Below are positions 51,801-55,347 of a stretch of DNA of 64,000 nt, one piece after another; within the stretch, counting starts at the first letter, position 1, and every line of letters begins with the position of its first letter. Source of the stretch: Tretioscincus oriximinensis (taxonomy: Eukaryota > Chordata > Lepidosauria > Squamata > Gymnophthalmidae); contig JAJVDF010000235.1 in NCBI GenBank assembly GCA_022410635.1, positions 548,952 to 612,951 on the forward strand, given 5' to 3'. The translations under genes and the position numbers were made by a program. A model generated the notes under the pieces. The model saw only the letters and a program-made list of their open reading frames with translations, did no database searches and was not told the DNA's origin.

Positions 51801-54800
51801 TGGCCTGGGGTGGTGGTGGTATGGTCCTTGAGCAATGTTACAAATATCCAAATGGCTCCTGGCAGAAAAATGGTTTCCCACCTGTGCACTAAAGTAAGGC
51901 AGTGATCCAGTGATAGAAGCTGCTGATACAATGTATTTAAATAGCACTTCTGGTACTACTCCAGAAGAAAGATACTGGCATCAATACATATAGTGAAGGG
52001 AAGGGGTTTACAGCGATGTTGTCATTAGCCCAGTCTGATGTTGCTCACAGACAGGAATATACACAAAAATAGTGTTGAGTCCAGCAATGCAGCAGAAGGG
52101 AATTCTCAGGTTTGACTTCTCCATTTTCACGACATTTTGAAGGCTGATTCAGAATGCATCCTTGCTAAGAATATAGCAGGCATATAATACCTAATCTTAA
52201 CAAGAGATACNGCAATGTAAATGCAAACAGTTCCTCCTCCCCTTGTAGACTGAGCTACAGTATGCATGTCTTCCTAAATCCCAACTCTTCATGCGCACAC
52301 ACTTTGGGGAAGGAGGAAAACCCACTCTGAGCATAGTTTGTAAGTACCCTCAGGAAAATCCAAGGCAACAGAATTTTTTTAGTGAAAGGATTACTGACAC
52401 ACTGAGCACTTGAGGCGGAATCTTCCTGATGTACTATTGTTGTGGTAGCAAAACCTTGCCTTGAAGGGCCTATCTGTAAAATCATAATTATCTTCATAGT
52501 TTTAAAGGCATGCACATTAAATACAGAAATACATTTATTATCAAATGTGGTTTGGCTGCAACAGTGCATTGAAGCATACTTTAAAAAGCAGATACCCTCA
52601 AACAACTATCATGCTAGATCTGATCATGGATGAACTGAATTCAAATCCTTATTTAGATTTTATTAATACTAGCTTGTTTGCACAAATGCCATAGGGAATC
52701 AGAATATAAATGGGNTAAGTTGCAATTGCCATGTGGATTGTGTCTAATTGAATTGTGCAGCACATTTAATATTTGTCTGAAACATTTTCTGCTCTCTGTT
52801 GCCAGCCTGAATTTCCACGTCAGACTGAAAGCCACAGGTCAGTGATACTGTCTATGTATGGCTCGGATTTGCTATATCAAGCTAAGCGCAAATGCAATGC
52901 AACCCAAGAACAGGATATTGATCTCTATGAAGGGGAAGTTGTGGCTGTTGTGGAGCGAAAAGATCCTTTGGGAAGTACCAGCAGATGGCTTGTTGACACA
53001 GGAGGTAAATCTGTGATTAAAATGAATGGATTTAATTGATTGGATTTGATTGTTATTGTAGTCTGCTGTGTTACCTTAGACTTAATGAAAACATAAATAC
53101 ATAAATAAGTTTCTTCTGTTAATAAAATGTGCATCGATGAGTCCAACATTTTGAGGTCTGTCGACCAATGACAAGGCTCAGAACTTTACACATGACACAC
53201 ATACGCCCATGGTGATGACACAATAGGCTGCCTGACCATCCGTCCAACATGGCGGAGAGGGCAACCTCCAATGCCCAGGCTGATCCCAATCTGCTGACTA
53301 CAGCATAGTGGTGGGCCACCCACTGCCTACTCTANCAAGAGCATTGTGGCTGCCGAGAGCACCATTACAGCCTGCCCACCATTGCCGCCAGTTATCTCCT
53401 TTGCCCCTTGCCTAACCAAGCCTGCATTTTTGCAGGCTTTTCACTAATACATAAATAAATAGATCCCCCTCACCAAGATGCATTTTATGAGTAAGAAAAC
53501 AGGGCTGGAGAAACTGCTGCTCATGACCAAGAGGATGGGCCAGATCACAAATGGCCTGCTCCACTGGGCATAAAGTTCTTAAGTTTGTACACCATCCAGA
53601 TTTTTATACTGTCCCTTAAGCATTTACTTTTCGAATTCTTTTAGAATGGGTTTTTTTTCATGTGTTGGCTTCCTGGAAGCATAAAATGAAAAGTAGCAAC
53701 TAATTTACAAGAGCATTACTGCAAGTAGATAGACCTACTATAAAAATGTCTTTCTTGGTAGCTAGGTTGTTTCTTAGTACAATTAGATGGCCAAAGACTC
53801 ATAGAATCTTTGCACCATAATGTTGGTCCCAACACTGGAAAAAAATGCAAGAGAAATCTTTCAGATGGTAGAACTACTCTAATAGCACCTTAGAAACTAA
53901 CAAGAAAAANNTTTGTAGAATCACCTTTTGTAAACTAAGTGCGCTACTTCCACTACATCTGAAATAGTTTTGGTCTACAAAAGCTCATGCTATCAAAANT
54001 TTTTCTTGTTAGTCTCTAAGGTACCACTTACTAGAAATTTTGATGCAGAAGAACATGGTTAGTTCTTTGAATTCAATTTCAATGGACGGAGGGACGGACA
54101 GACAGACAGAAAGTGTGGCAAATAGGCAGACCGATAGACAGACCGACAGATAGATAAACCACGTATATTATTATTTTCACAATTACTATACTTATTTGCA
54201 TTGTCTTGGTGGAATGTAGAAATCTGATCTTTTAACATGTCTTAAACAAAAGCCTTCAGTGTTGCTGTGATTTTGGGAAGGCTGGTGTTGGTGTTCCATA
54301 GTAATCCTAATTTGCTGTTTTTTACATTTGTAGCTTTGAAAGGATATGTCTATTCCTCTTTTCTGAAGCCCTACAATCCAGCAAAAACCCAGAAAGATGC
54401 TGGGGAAACCAGTCTATGTGACGGGGATTTTGATAATATCAGCCTTTTCGTCTCTTTGCGGCAAACGGATGACAACTACACAAAGGCTGTAGGTCACAAG
54501 AGAAGTGGAAGCAGTTCTTCCTGTAATAGCTTATGTGAAAAACCACATGTCAGCCAGGGAGATGTGGACAGCTTTTATGAAGCAGATGACCAACAAGTAA
54601 GTAATCATAGGAGGAAATGTCTTGGGACTGTATTTGGGACAGTGTTGTTGAGTAGAAGAGACAACACACCTACAACTACTAGCATCTTTGGCTCACCCCC
54701 TTCCTTAGTTTGTAGTAGACGGACGTTGCATCCTTACTTTGTAAGGTGTTCCAAACCCTTGATCATTCTAATTGCCCTTTTTTGCACCTTTGCCAGTTCC

Positions 54801-55347
54801 ATAATATCCTTTTCTAAGATGTGATGACCAGAATTGTACACAATATTCNACTATAGGTTTATAAAGACATACAATGATGCCTGTCAACTTATTTTTCTTC
54901 CTAATTCAGGATTAAATTCCCTAGTATTGAATTTTCTCTTTACTACTACTGTGCACTGGGTTGAACCTTCACCAAGGTCTCTTTTCTGATCTGCCACAGG
55001 AAGCTCAGTGTCCATCACTTGATATGAGTAAACGGGGTTCTTTGCACCAAGGTGTATAACTTTGTACTTACTAAAATTATAGTGGCTTACAAAATACACT
55101 GTATGCTGCAGTGGGGAAATGCAGACTGAAAATATATTTTCTTTGATTTTTCTCATCTCAGACCTTCTATGCTGTTCATGCATTTCAAGCAAGGAGTCAC
55201 CAAGAACTTAGTCTTCAAGAATATCAGCGAGTTCGAATCCTTCGTTTTTCTGATCTAAGCGGTAATAAAGAATGGTGGTTGGCAGAAGCGAAAGGACAAA
55301 AGGGATATGTGCCAGCTAACTACCTTGGAAAGATGACATATGCGTAA
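3631..55347 (+). CDS. ARHGEF38: ARHGEF38, Rho guanine nucleotide exchange factor 38 (whole coding span, 14 coding exons)
   Basis: Seen: 14 exons join in phase with GT-AG introns: 3631-3838, 18940-19130, 22339-22462, 26366-26513, 27332-27349, 38823-39022, 40438-40568, 42024-42128, 43379-43501, 44063-44383, 48803-48949, 52806-53004, 54334-54596, 55162-55347. They total 2364 nt, 787 residues, close to the human protein as I recall it (about 777). Domains: basic N-terminus, DH about residues 98-293 with the [13 protein letters not shown] helix, BAR-like helices about 325-570, SH3 about 590-650, Ser-rich linker, SH3 about 728-786. This DH-BAR-SH3-SH3 order is that of the DNMBP/Tuba-related GEFs ARHGEF37 and ARHGEF38, and the exon sequences match ARHGEF38. 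Known role: a predicted exchange factor that loads GTP on Rho-family GTPases, probably at membranes or cortical actin; it has no classical PH domain. No coding lesion was found. It converges on INTS12, which supports orthology. Confidence 0.97.
4014..4545 (+). mobile_element. Sauria SINE split by a 5'-truncated LINE
   Basis: 5' part 4014-4105 (GAGCCAGTTTGATGTAG, TCCTGGTTCGATTCC), 3' part 4399-4545 (TTGGGTCACAGTTC, TTTCACAGGGTGACTGC) and a GATGATGATGATGATGATG tail. The two halves are continuous once the insert at 4106-4398 is set aside. Confidence 0.85.
4106..4398 (+). mobile_element. 5'-truncated L1-like insertion with poly(A) and target duplication
   Basis: About 290 bp ending in CAATAAAAATTTACTT plus an A-run. 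Flanked by GGCAGCAGAGT at 4095-4105 and again at 4399-4409. Poly(A), an AATAAA and an 11-bp duplication are the marks of L1-type target-primed insertion. The family is inferred. Confidence 0.75.
5060..5285 (+). mobile_element. Sauria SINE
   Basis: GTTTGGTGTAATTGTTAG head, CTCCTGGTTCAATTCC, ACTTTGGGCCAATCACAG, TTCACAGGGTGGCTATTG. It shares AAAGCAACAAAAGCTATATG with the split copy at 4014, defining a local subfamily. Confidence 0.85.
6032..6237. mobile_element. Tc1/mariner-type MITE (206 bp, TA target)
   Basis: The inverted termini CAGGGTGCTTCAAAAAATG and CATTTnTGAAGCACCCTG are bounded by TA on each side. Contains no ORF. Same family as 22993-23226. Confidence 0.85.
6345..8165 (-). pseudogene. 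L1-clade LINE remnant (RT C-terminal half and 3' region)
   Basis: The minus strand reads [10 protein letters not shown] at about 8108-8131, the RT catalytic box, then [22 protein letters not shown] and [15 protein letters not shown], then [30 protein letters not shown], and a C-terminal block with EWLFYVN and WWDYMISF. The order matches an L1 ORF2 C-terminus. There is a stop right before the YTDD codons plus frameshifts, n's and a missing 5' half: a dead 5'-truncated copy. Confidence 0.85.
8870..9010. mobile_element. Copy of the unnamed MITE-like family
   Basis: GTATTCTGGGTTATATCTCAG, TGGCCATCCATATGTCAATG, TAGACTATGGCAGGACCC, GTCCCAAGATATAGGCC. The inverted arrangement is partly kept. Confidence 0.5.
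9028..9317 (-). mobile_element. tRNA-head SINE, older diverged subfamily
   Basis: Starts with a GAAGAAGAAGAA tail on the plus strand. The body has TTAATTTTCACCTGAAGGC, a diagnostic stretch shared with the copies at 13490 and 49036 but not with the younger copies. The head has CTTAGCGACTGAACCATTTG. Confidence 0.85.
10920..11028 (+). mobile_element. L2-clade LINE 3' tail
   Basis: CCTTCGGGTATAGGGCGGGG then ATAAATAAATAAT repeats. A similar bare tail is at 9919-9962 (CTTCAGGTATAGGGTGGG). Confidence 0.65.
11471..11712 (-). mobile_element. CR1 LINE 3' end
   Basis: The plus strand reads AGGAACATAAGGACATAAG (tail), CATCTAGTCCAGCATTCTGTC, and TTTATCTAATGCTATCTTG. Confidence 0.8.
11779..12244. mobile_element. 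Foldback DNA element (about 160 bp) carrying a SINE
   Basis: Left arm TGCAGATAACACATAACAC.. ..CCTTTGAGTGGTATA and, after the SINE, TTGTCTCTTGAGGCAATTTT; the right arm is the complement, ending GTGTGTTATCTGCA. The loop is at about 12158-12169. No coding capacity. Confidence 0.8.
11817..12120 (+). mobile_element. tRNA-head SINE inserted inside a foldback element
   Basis: Full-length copy: GGCACGGATAGCTCAGTCGC head, GGGGTTTCGAAGCCC box B, and a GGGGTATAAGAACCCAG 3' end followed by TTCTTCTTCTTC. Flanked by TATA(G) on both sides, a possible 4-5 bp target duplication, and splits the left arm of the palindrome at 11779-12244. Confidence 0.9.
13490..13705 (+). mobile_element. tRNA-head SINE, 5'-truncated older subfamily copy
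   Basis: Begins within the head (GAGAGGGGTGAGAGCC), has AGTTCTAGCCAACTCAGC and CAGGTGAAAATTAACCTTG, and runs into an AT-rich (AATATTAAA)n tract. Confidence 0.75.
13704..13825. repeat. AT-rich microsatellites (AATATTAAA)n and (TAC)n
   Basis: AATATTAAAATTAATATTAA-type units, then TACTACTACTACTACTATTAC. They grew from the tail of the SINE at 13490. Confidence 0.85.
16535..16925 (-). mobile_element. L2-clade LINE 3' fragment
   Basis: TTTATATTCTGCCCAGTACTC, TCAGCCGAAAACAAAGGTG, CCATTCCACAACCTGGGGTC: the reverse of the same 3' region as in 32655-33400 and 42700-43090. Confidence 0.75.
17395..18025 (+). pseudogene. CR1 LINE 3' end
   Basis: GTATAATTCTGGTGACCACAC, then frame [14 protein letters not shown] (the CR1 ORF2 C-terminus), and the 3'UTR CAGAATGCTGGACTAGATGG ending TTTTGTTCTTATGT, the octamer-like CR1 tail. 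Contains n's and stops. Confidence 0.88.
18655..18882 (-). mobile_element. Sauria SINE, reverse, just upstream of exon 2
   Basis: The plus strand reads TTTTTATATCTTGCTTTTCTC, TTGTGGAGGAATGCAG and TGACATTCTAACCACTTTG, i.e. tail to head. It ends about 57 bp before the exon 2 start. Confidence 0.8.
18940..19130 (+). CDS. ARHGEF38: ARHGEF38 coding exon 2 (start of DH domain)
   Basis: The acceptor is TTTTTACAG and the donor CAG|GTAAGA. It encodes residues 70-133. After a low-complexity linker ([14 protein letters not shown]) comes [20 protein letters not shown], the first conserved DH helix, where the E of QTENDYL corresponds to the residue that contacts the GTPase switch I in RhoGEFs. It ends in phase 0. 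An in-frame ATG lies two codons into the exon, so an alternative first exon could start translation here, but nothing demands it. Confidence 0.95.
20405..20540 (+). mobile_element. Degenerate Sauria SINE 5' half
   Basis: GTGCTGTAGGATAAAGTG, CTCTCGCTTGAATCCCCAC, TCTTTGTCTGGCTAAAATAG. Weakly matches the Sauria head; there is no recognisable tail. Confidence 0.4.
20748..21009 (+). mobile_element. Sauria SINE, full length
   Basis: AGAGCCAGTCTGGTCTAGTG head with tRNA-like GGTTAGAGTGTCAG, CCTCCATGAAGCCAGTTGG, AACTCTCTCAGTCCC, CTAAGCCACTTTGAGTGCC, AACAGGGTATAAAAACC and a CTCCTCCTCC tail. Confidence 0.9.
22339..22462 (+). CDS. ARHGEF38: ARHGEF38 coding exon 3 (DH domain)
   Basis: The acceptor is ATCTTTCAG and the donor ATTG|GTATAT. 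It encodes residues 134-174 plus one base. The readable peptide includes [19 protein letters not shown], the second DH block (LFxNIxxVhqis) usual in RhoGEFs. The exon is too short to stand out as an open frame by itself and was found by family similarity and phase. Confidence 0.95.
22976..23285. repeat. (TAATAC)n-type microsatellite split by a mariner MITE
   Basis: AATACTAATACTAA on the left of the MITE and CCAATACTACTAATACTAC and AATACTAATAATAATAG on the right. Confidence 0.8.
22993..23226. mobile_element. Tc1/mariner-type foldback MITE (234 bp) inside a TAC/TAA microsatellite
   Basis: CAGGGTGCTTCAAAAAAGTG and its complement at the right end; arms of about 80 bp (22993-23070 with 23145-23226) share TTCCATAGAAAATTTATT and CTACAAAGTTAAATTTCAGG. 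Flanked by TA and then by ACTAATACTA-type repeats on both sides. Confidence 0.88.
25093..25419. mobile_element. hAT-like non-autonomous element with GC-rich repeat core
   Basis: Left end CAGGGCTTTTTTTGTGCC, right end complement CAGTGCTTTTTTCTAG. Bounded by CATGGGAC at 25085-25092 and 25420-25427, an exact 8-bp target duplication typical of hAT. The core 25148-25385 is a C/G-rich irregular array of CCGCCGCTAACGC-like units with G-runs. Confidence 0.85.
25804..26015. repeat. 212-bp GC-rich inverted repeat
   Basis: Arms of about 100 bp (25804-25903 and 25916-26015): AGCTGCTCCTTTGCTGGAGG matches the complement of CCTCCAGCAAAGGAGCAGCT, through to TGGGTTTGTGACAGGAG / CTCCTGTCACAAACCCA. I judge the arms roughly 85-90% alike. 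GTGTGCGCGCACATGTG sits just left. Possibly the middle of a DNA transposon reaching to about 26225 (CGGGATTGACGTATGGCAAC). Confidence 0.85.
26366..26513 (+). CDS. ARHGEF38: ARHGEF38 coding exon 4 (DH domain)
   Basis: The acceptor is TTTTAACAG and the donor TTAAA|GTAAGA. It encodes residues 175-223 plus two bases. It contains [20 protein letters not shown] and [20 protein letters not shown], helices of the DH middle that match ARHGEF38. The acceptor lies about 350 bp downstream of a GC-rich inverted repeat and about 950 bp downstream of a hAT-like insertion. Confidence 0.95.
26514..27331 (+). other. ARHGEF38 intron 4
   Basis: About 0.8 kb with no recognisable repeat. Given the microexon that follows, splicing enhancers for the microexon would be expected here; the visible part is a T-rich tract (TTTATTTATTTACTTTTTTG) right before the acceptor. 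Confidence 0.6.
27332..27349 (+). CDS. ARHGEF38: ARHGEF38 coding exon 5: 18-nt microexon in the DH domain
   Basis: The sequence TTTTTTGGCAG | 18 nt | GTAAGTAT has a polypyrimidine acceptor and a near-consensus donor. It reads KIYEE plus two bases of the next codon and joins exon 4 (SLK) to exon 6 ([10 protein letters not shown]) as SLKKIYEERGKPNLL. Its length is a multiple of three, so skipping would remove six residues and keep the frame. I recall related residues at this place in the human protein but cannot align them here. It was too short for ORF detection. Confidence 0.87.
28098..28237 (-). mobile_element. CR1 LINE 3' end, short
   Basis: ATGAGCATAAGAGAAGCCTTG, CATCCAGTATTCTGTCTCAC. Directly adjacent to the L2 element at 28238. 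Confidence 0.7.
28238..29990 (-). pseudogene. L2-clade LINE with endonuclease and RT C-terminus but no RT core
   Basis: Minus strand, 5' to 3': apurinic-type endonuclease at 29983-29171 ([32 protein letters not shown] with the catalytic Glu region, [12 protein letters not shown]), a short non-coding joint, then the C-terminal part at 28955-28361 ([50 protein letters not shown]). The RT palm motifs are missing between them. A frame change and n's are present. GC-rich sequence up to about 30500 may be its 5' region. Confidence 0.85.
30535..30935 (-). mobile_element. CR1 LINE fragment interrupted by the 74-bp MITE
   Basis: ACATGTCAAATCCTGTCTC, CTCTTCTGGAAGTAAATTCC, and right of the MITE CATCCCATACATAATTTTATG: the reverse of the CR1 region in 17395-17800. 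Confidence 0.75.
30760..30833. mobile_element. 74-bp near-perfect palindromic MITE
   Basis: CTGCTCAAAACAATTAAGG to its complement CTTAATTGATTTGAGCAG around AATATGTTAT, flanked by TA. It interrupts a minus-strand CR1 fragment. The second copy is at 47985-48058. Confidence 0.85.
31432..31505. repeat. Small palindromic repeat family (copy 3)
   Basis: TTCAAAGTTCCAAGCTATG and GACCAATGACAGAGTTTGG, AATGTTGAACTCA; opposite orientation to copy 1. Confidence 0.5.
31600..32312 (+). pseudogene. L2-clade LINE 3' end
   Basis: [38 protein letters not shown], then after a frameshift [19 protein letters not shown] and [14 protein letters not shown]; 3'UTR with GAGTATAGGGCAGGGTATAAG and an ATAAATAAATAAA tail. 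Confidence 0.9.
32655..33400 (-). pseudogene. L2-clade LINE 3' fragment
   Basis: The plus strand begins with TATTTCACCCTATAATTGAG (3'UTR); the minus frame 33159-32773 reads [61 protein letters not shown]. Diverged. Confidence 0.85.
33990..34368 (-). pseudogene. L2-clade LINE RT fragment with YADD
   Basis: The minus strand reads [20 protein letters not shown] and [24 protein letters not shown], the RT catalytic box and the following helix of L2-type elements. It partly overlaps in content with 33290-33400, so it is a separate copy or a duplication. Confidence 0.8.
34400..37415 (+). pseudogene. L1-clade LINE, 5'-truncated, with RT and poly(A)
   Basis: Starts in the linker before RT (ORF 34390-34647). 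The frame at 34731-35384 has [47 protein letters not shown] and [15 protein letters not shown]; after TAA at 35382 the same frame continues with [14 protein letters not shown] and [10 protein letters not shown] (YADD at 35628-35639). Further stops and frame losses follow. The 3' end has an A-run at 37406-37415. The endonuclease part is absent. It abuts an L2-type fragment on its left. Confidence 0.9.
37800..38048 (+). mobile_element. CR1 LINE 3' end
   Basis: AGAATGCTGGACTTGATGGG, TGGCCTGATCCAGTATGGC, tail TTCTTATGTTCTTATG. Confidence 0.85.
38823..39022 (+). CDS. ARHGEF38: ARHGEF38 coding exon 6 (DH catalytic helix)
   Basis: The acceptor is TACATTTCAG and the donor TTAG|GTAAGA. It encodes residues 230-296. 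It contains [20 protein letters not shown], the most conserved DH helix, which contacts switch II of the GTPase; the K, Q, R and L positions of KPxQRxxxYPLLL are intact. The end [10 protein letters not shown] closes the DH domain. Exchange activity therefore looks preserved at sequence level. Confidence 0.97.
39023..40437 (+). other. ARHGEF38 intron 6
   Basis: No recognised repeat. 39290-39870 is less AT-rich, with roughly 100-codon open frames on both strands that resemble no family I know. It may be an old retroelement piece. Confidence 0.5.
40438..40568 (+). CDS. ARHGEF38: ARHGEF38 coding exon 7 (DH-BAR linker)
   Basis: The acceptor is TTAATTGCAG and the donor CTCAG|GTAGCA. It encodes residues 297-340, reading [12 protein letters not shown] then [20 protein letters not shown]. 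Lys-rich linker between DH and BAR regions, ending in phase 0. The last codons (GGPQ) are the least conserved part. Confidence 0.95.
40569..42023 (+). other. ARHGEF38 intron 7
   Basis: A trace of the unnamed MITE-like family at 40705-40765 (GTCTACACTAGCATGCAG). Otherwise no recognisable content. Confidence 0.5.
42024..42128 (+). CDS. ARHGEF38: ARHGEF38 coding exon 8 (start of BAR-like region)
   Basis: The acceptor is GTGTATTTCAG and the donor CTAAAG|GTGAGG. It is a 35-codon symmetric exon (phase 0/0), residues 341-375, reading [20 protein letters not shown] and [14 protein letters not shown]. Amphipathic helices here open the BAR-like module, which in this family is expected to dimerise and bind curved membranes (family knowledge). 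Confidence 0.95.
42425..42690 (+). mobile_element. CR1 LINE 3' end
   Basis: ATTAGGATGGATATCTGGATG, AATGCTGGACTAGATGGGC, diverged tail TTCTTATATTCTTACA. Confidence 0.85.
42700..43090 (-). mobile_element. L2-clade LINE 3' fragment
   Basis: TATTTTGCCCTGTACCCCAAG, AAGAGAGGGGAATTTTTGGC, AATTCCACAACCTGGGGAC. Adjacent to the CR1 3' end at 42425-42690. Confidence 0.8.
43379..43501 (+). CDS. ARHGEF38: ARHGEF38 coding exon 9 (BAR-like region)
   Basis: The acceptor is ATCATTTTCAG and the donor GAATTT|GTAAGT. It has 41 codons, phase 0/0, residues 376-416. It reads [20 protein letters not shown] then an acidic/Ser stretch and AKKSSEEF. This is the most divergent coding exon relative to what I recall of mammals, but phase, splice sites and the helical pattern support it. 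Confidence 0.88.
43780..43926. repeat. Imperfect inverted repeat, MITE-like
   Basis: CAACCACAACTCCCAACATT is mirrored by AATGTTGGGAGTTGTGGTTC, with outer arms AGCAATGTCAA / TTGACATCTCT. A CCTACAG stretch near both ends could be a target duplication. Probably a hAT-like MITE. Confidence 0.6.
44063..44383 (+). CDS. ARHGEF38: ARHGEF38 coding exon 10 (BAR-like core, largest exon)
   Basis: The acceptor is CTACATCAAG and the donor GTACCA|GTGAGT. It has 107 codons, residues 417-523. It includes [45 protein letters not shown] and [14 protein letters not shown], all strongly ARHGEF38-like BAR helices. The acceptor is unusual (CAAG, weak local pyrimidine tract). A second AG twelve bases downstream (GTGCAG) would lose five codons and break the phase, so the upstream AG was chosen. 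Confidence 0.92.
45548..45690. mobile_element. Foldback fragment related to PLE termini
   Basis: TTGTAGCACTTTAGAAACAAAC on the left, CTGAAGAAGTAGACTTG in the middle, CTCTTGTTAGTCTGCAAACTG on the right: the same words as the PLE terminal repeats, in inverted order at the ends, with no coding interior. Confidence 0.6.
45995..46130. mobile_element. Copy of the unnamed MITE-like family
   Basis: CTGGGTTATATCTTGGGACAG, TTGGCCATCCACATGCCAG, AAACTATGGCAGGCTCAG, followed by a short internal repeat of CTCAGTGTGCAG. Confidence 0.5.
46331..46610 (+). repeat. Long purine tract: GGA/GAA-rich block, gap, (AAG)n
   Basis: 46331-46449 is irregular GGA, GAA and AAG; 46518-46610 is almost pure AAG (about 31 units). 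It is the expanded tail of the reverse SINE at 46612. The true length is unknown because of the gap. Confidence 0.95.
46450..46517. other. Assembly gap (68 n)
   Basis: Run of n inside the purine tract, which is expected to be hard to sequence. Isolated single n's occur elsewhere and are not listed. Confidence 0.99.
46612..46888 (-). mobile_element. tRNA-head SINE with hugely expanded tail
   Basis: Reverse-oriented copy; the head ends at GTGCC 46888 on the plus strand (GGCAC on the minus). Its 3' tail, TTC on the minus strand, continues as the (AAG)n tract and purine-rich block at 46331-46610. Confidence 0.9.
46937..47070. mobile_element. MITE-like repeat, unnamed family (best copy)
   Basis: Ends TTCCACACTAGGCTTTATTTT and the inverted AAAATTAAGTCTAGTGCAAAAA; the middle CTGCCATAGCCTATACTAGC recurs at 8870-9010, 45995-46090, 40705-40765, 55855-55930 and 56085-56145. 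Confidence 0.6.
47890..48375 (+). mobile_element. CR1 LINE 3' end interrupted by the 74-bp MITE
   Basis: ATGATCAAGGGCTGGAGCAC on the left of the MITE, ATAAAACTATGCATGGGATG on the right, then AGAATGCTAGACTAGATGGG and CTTGTGTTCTA at the end. Confidence 0.8.
47985..48058. mobile_element. 74-bp palindromic MITE, second copy
   Basis: Same termini (CTGCTCAAAAGAATTAAGG / CTTAATTGTTTTGAGCAG), same length and TA flanks as the copy at 30760; it interrupts a plus-strand CR1 fragment. Confidence 0.85.
48803..48949 (+). CDS. ARHGEF38: ARHGEF38 coding exon 11 (end of BAR-like region)
   Basis: The acceptor is TTGAATTTGTAG and the donor ATCCAG|GTTTGT. It has 49 codons, phase 0/0, residues 524-572. It reads [20 protein letters not shown] and [17 protein letters not shown], matching the family's last BAR helix and the basic linker before the first SH3. 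Confidence 0.94.
49036..49304 (-). mobile_element. tRNA-head SINE, older subfamily
   Basis: GGAGAAGAAGAAA tail on the plus strand, then TTTATACCCAGCACTTCTC, AAGGTTAATTTCCACCC, and the head end GTCTCTTAACGACGGTGCC. Diverged, with one n. Confidence 0.8.
49385..49600 (-). mobile_element. L2-clade LINE 3' fragment (short)
   Basis: TTATTCAGGAATTTATATCCC and CCAGGGTGGGTTATAAG followed by A-rich sequence and GCTCAGCTTCAAGAAAGATTG. Confidence 0.55.
49755..49983 (+). mobile_element. CR1 LINE 3' end
   Basis: CTTCCAGAAGAGGTGGTGTTAG, AGAATGCTGGACTAGATGGG, CATTCAGCAGGGCTCCCC. It is followed immediately by an L2 tail. Confidence 0.8.
49985..50135 (+). mobile_element. L2-clade LINE 3' tail
   Basis: CTGGCCTTTGGTTGAAGAAATG, as at 32168, then GGGTATAGGGTGGGGTATAA and ATAAATAAATAAA. 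Confidence 0.75.
51115..51425 (+). mobile_element. L2-clade LINE 3' fragment
   Basis: CTGATAGTCCCACTCCTTCAC, GGAATTCCCTCCnCTCTGAG, GGCTGAGCCAAAAATTCTCC, TGATCCGCCCTGAAACC: the complement of the family region in 42700-43090. Confidence 0.75.
52806..53004 (+). CDS. ARHGEF38: ARHGEF38 coding exon 12 (first SH3, N-terminal part)
   Basis: The acceptor is CTGTTGCCAG and the donor GGAG|GTAAAT, ending phase 1. It encodes residues 573-638. SH3 hallmarks: [20 protein letters not shown], the acidic EGE turn, [12 protein letters not shown] and the Trp of SRWLVDTGG, where the conserved Trp forms the ligand groove. Reading past the donor adds only a short unrelated tail before a stop. Confidence 0.95.
53137..53190. 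repeat. Small palindromic repeat family (copy 2)
   Basis: GATGAGTCCAACATTTTGAGG and GACCAATGACAAGGCTCAG, matching 61722-61802 with the inner part shortened. Confidence 0.5.
53873..54045. mobile_element. Foldback fragment related to PLE termini
   Basis: AATAGCACCTTAGAAACTAAC on the left is mirrored by GTTAGTCTCTAAGGTACCAC on the right; between them CTACAAAAGCTCATGCTATC. Two n-runs suggest assembly trouble at the inverted arms. Confidence 0.65.
54085..54160. repeat. (GACA)n / (GATA)n microsatellite
   Basis: GGACGGACAGACAGACAGAAAG and GACCGATAGACAGACCGACAG, ending in GATAGATAAAC. Confidence 0.85.
54334..54596 (+). CDS. ARHGEF38: ARHGEF38 coding exon 13 (end of first SH3 and Ser-rich linker)
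   Basis: The acceptor is TTACATTTGTAG and the donor CAACAA|GTAAGT. It encodes residues 639-726. [16 protein letters not shown] completes the SH3 (the GYVPxxxL-type strand and 3-10 helix), followed by a disordered linker with SGSSSSC and an acidic [10 protein letters not shown] patch leading into the second SH3. Ends phase 0. Confidence 0.95.
54690..55095 (-). mobile_element. CR1 LINE fragment in the last intron of ARHGEF38
   Basis: TTTGCACCTTTGCCAGTTCC, GATGACCAGAATTGTACAC, CACTGGGTTGAACCTTCACC, CAAGGTGTATAACTTTGTAC: reverse CR1 ORF2 C-terminal region. It ends about 65 bp before the exon 14 acceptor. Confidence 0.8.
55162..55347 (+). CDS. ARHGEF38: ARHGEF38 coding exon 14 (C-terminal SH3 and stop)
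   Basis: The acceptor is TTCTCATCTCAG. It has 61 codons then TAA at 55345-55347. A whole SH3 in one exon: [10 protein letters not shown] (ALYDY-like strand), [10 protein letters not shown] (RT loop), NKEWWLAEA (groove Trp pair), [14 protein letters not shown] (final strand and 3-10 helix). It ends as the family does, directly after the SH3 (...MTYA). A CR1 fragment fills most of the intron just upstream. Confidence 0.97.
   Translation, partial: TFYAVHAFQARSHQELSLQEYQRVRILRFSDLSGNKEWWLAEAKGQKGYVPANYLGKMTYA

Larger units (their letters stand above)
48950..52805 (+). other. ARHGEF38 intron 11
   Basis: SINE 49036-49304, L2 pieces 49385-49600, 49985-50135 and 51115-51425, CR1 49755-49983. 50140-51110 and 51430-52800 show no recognised element apart from homopolymer runs near 50815-50880. 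Confidence 0.6.
53005..54333 (+). other. ARHGEF38 intron 12
   Basis: Palindrome copy 53137-53190, PLE-like foldback 53873-54045 and GACA microsatellite 54085-54160. 53200-53440 is GC-richer (CCATCCGTCCAACATGGCGG) and unassigned. Confidence 0.6.

Noticed and set aside
53005..53036. Extension of ARHGEF38 exon 12 past the donor
   Set aside because: The donor GGAG|GTAAAT and phase match exon 13; the extension ends in a stop after 10 codons.
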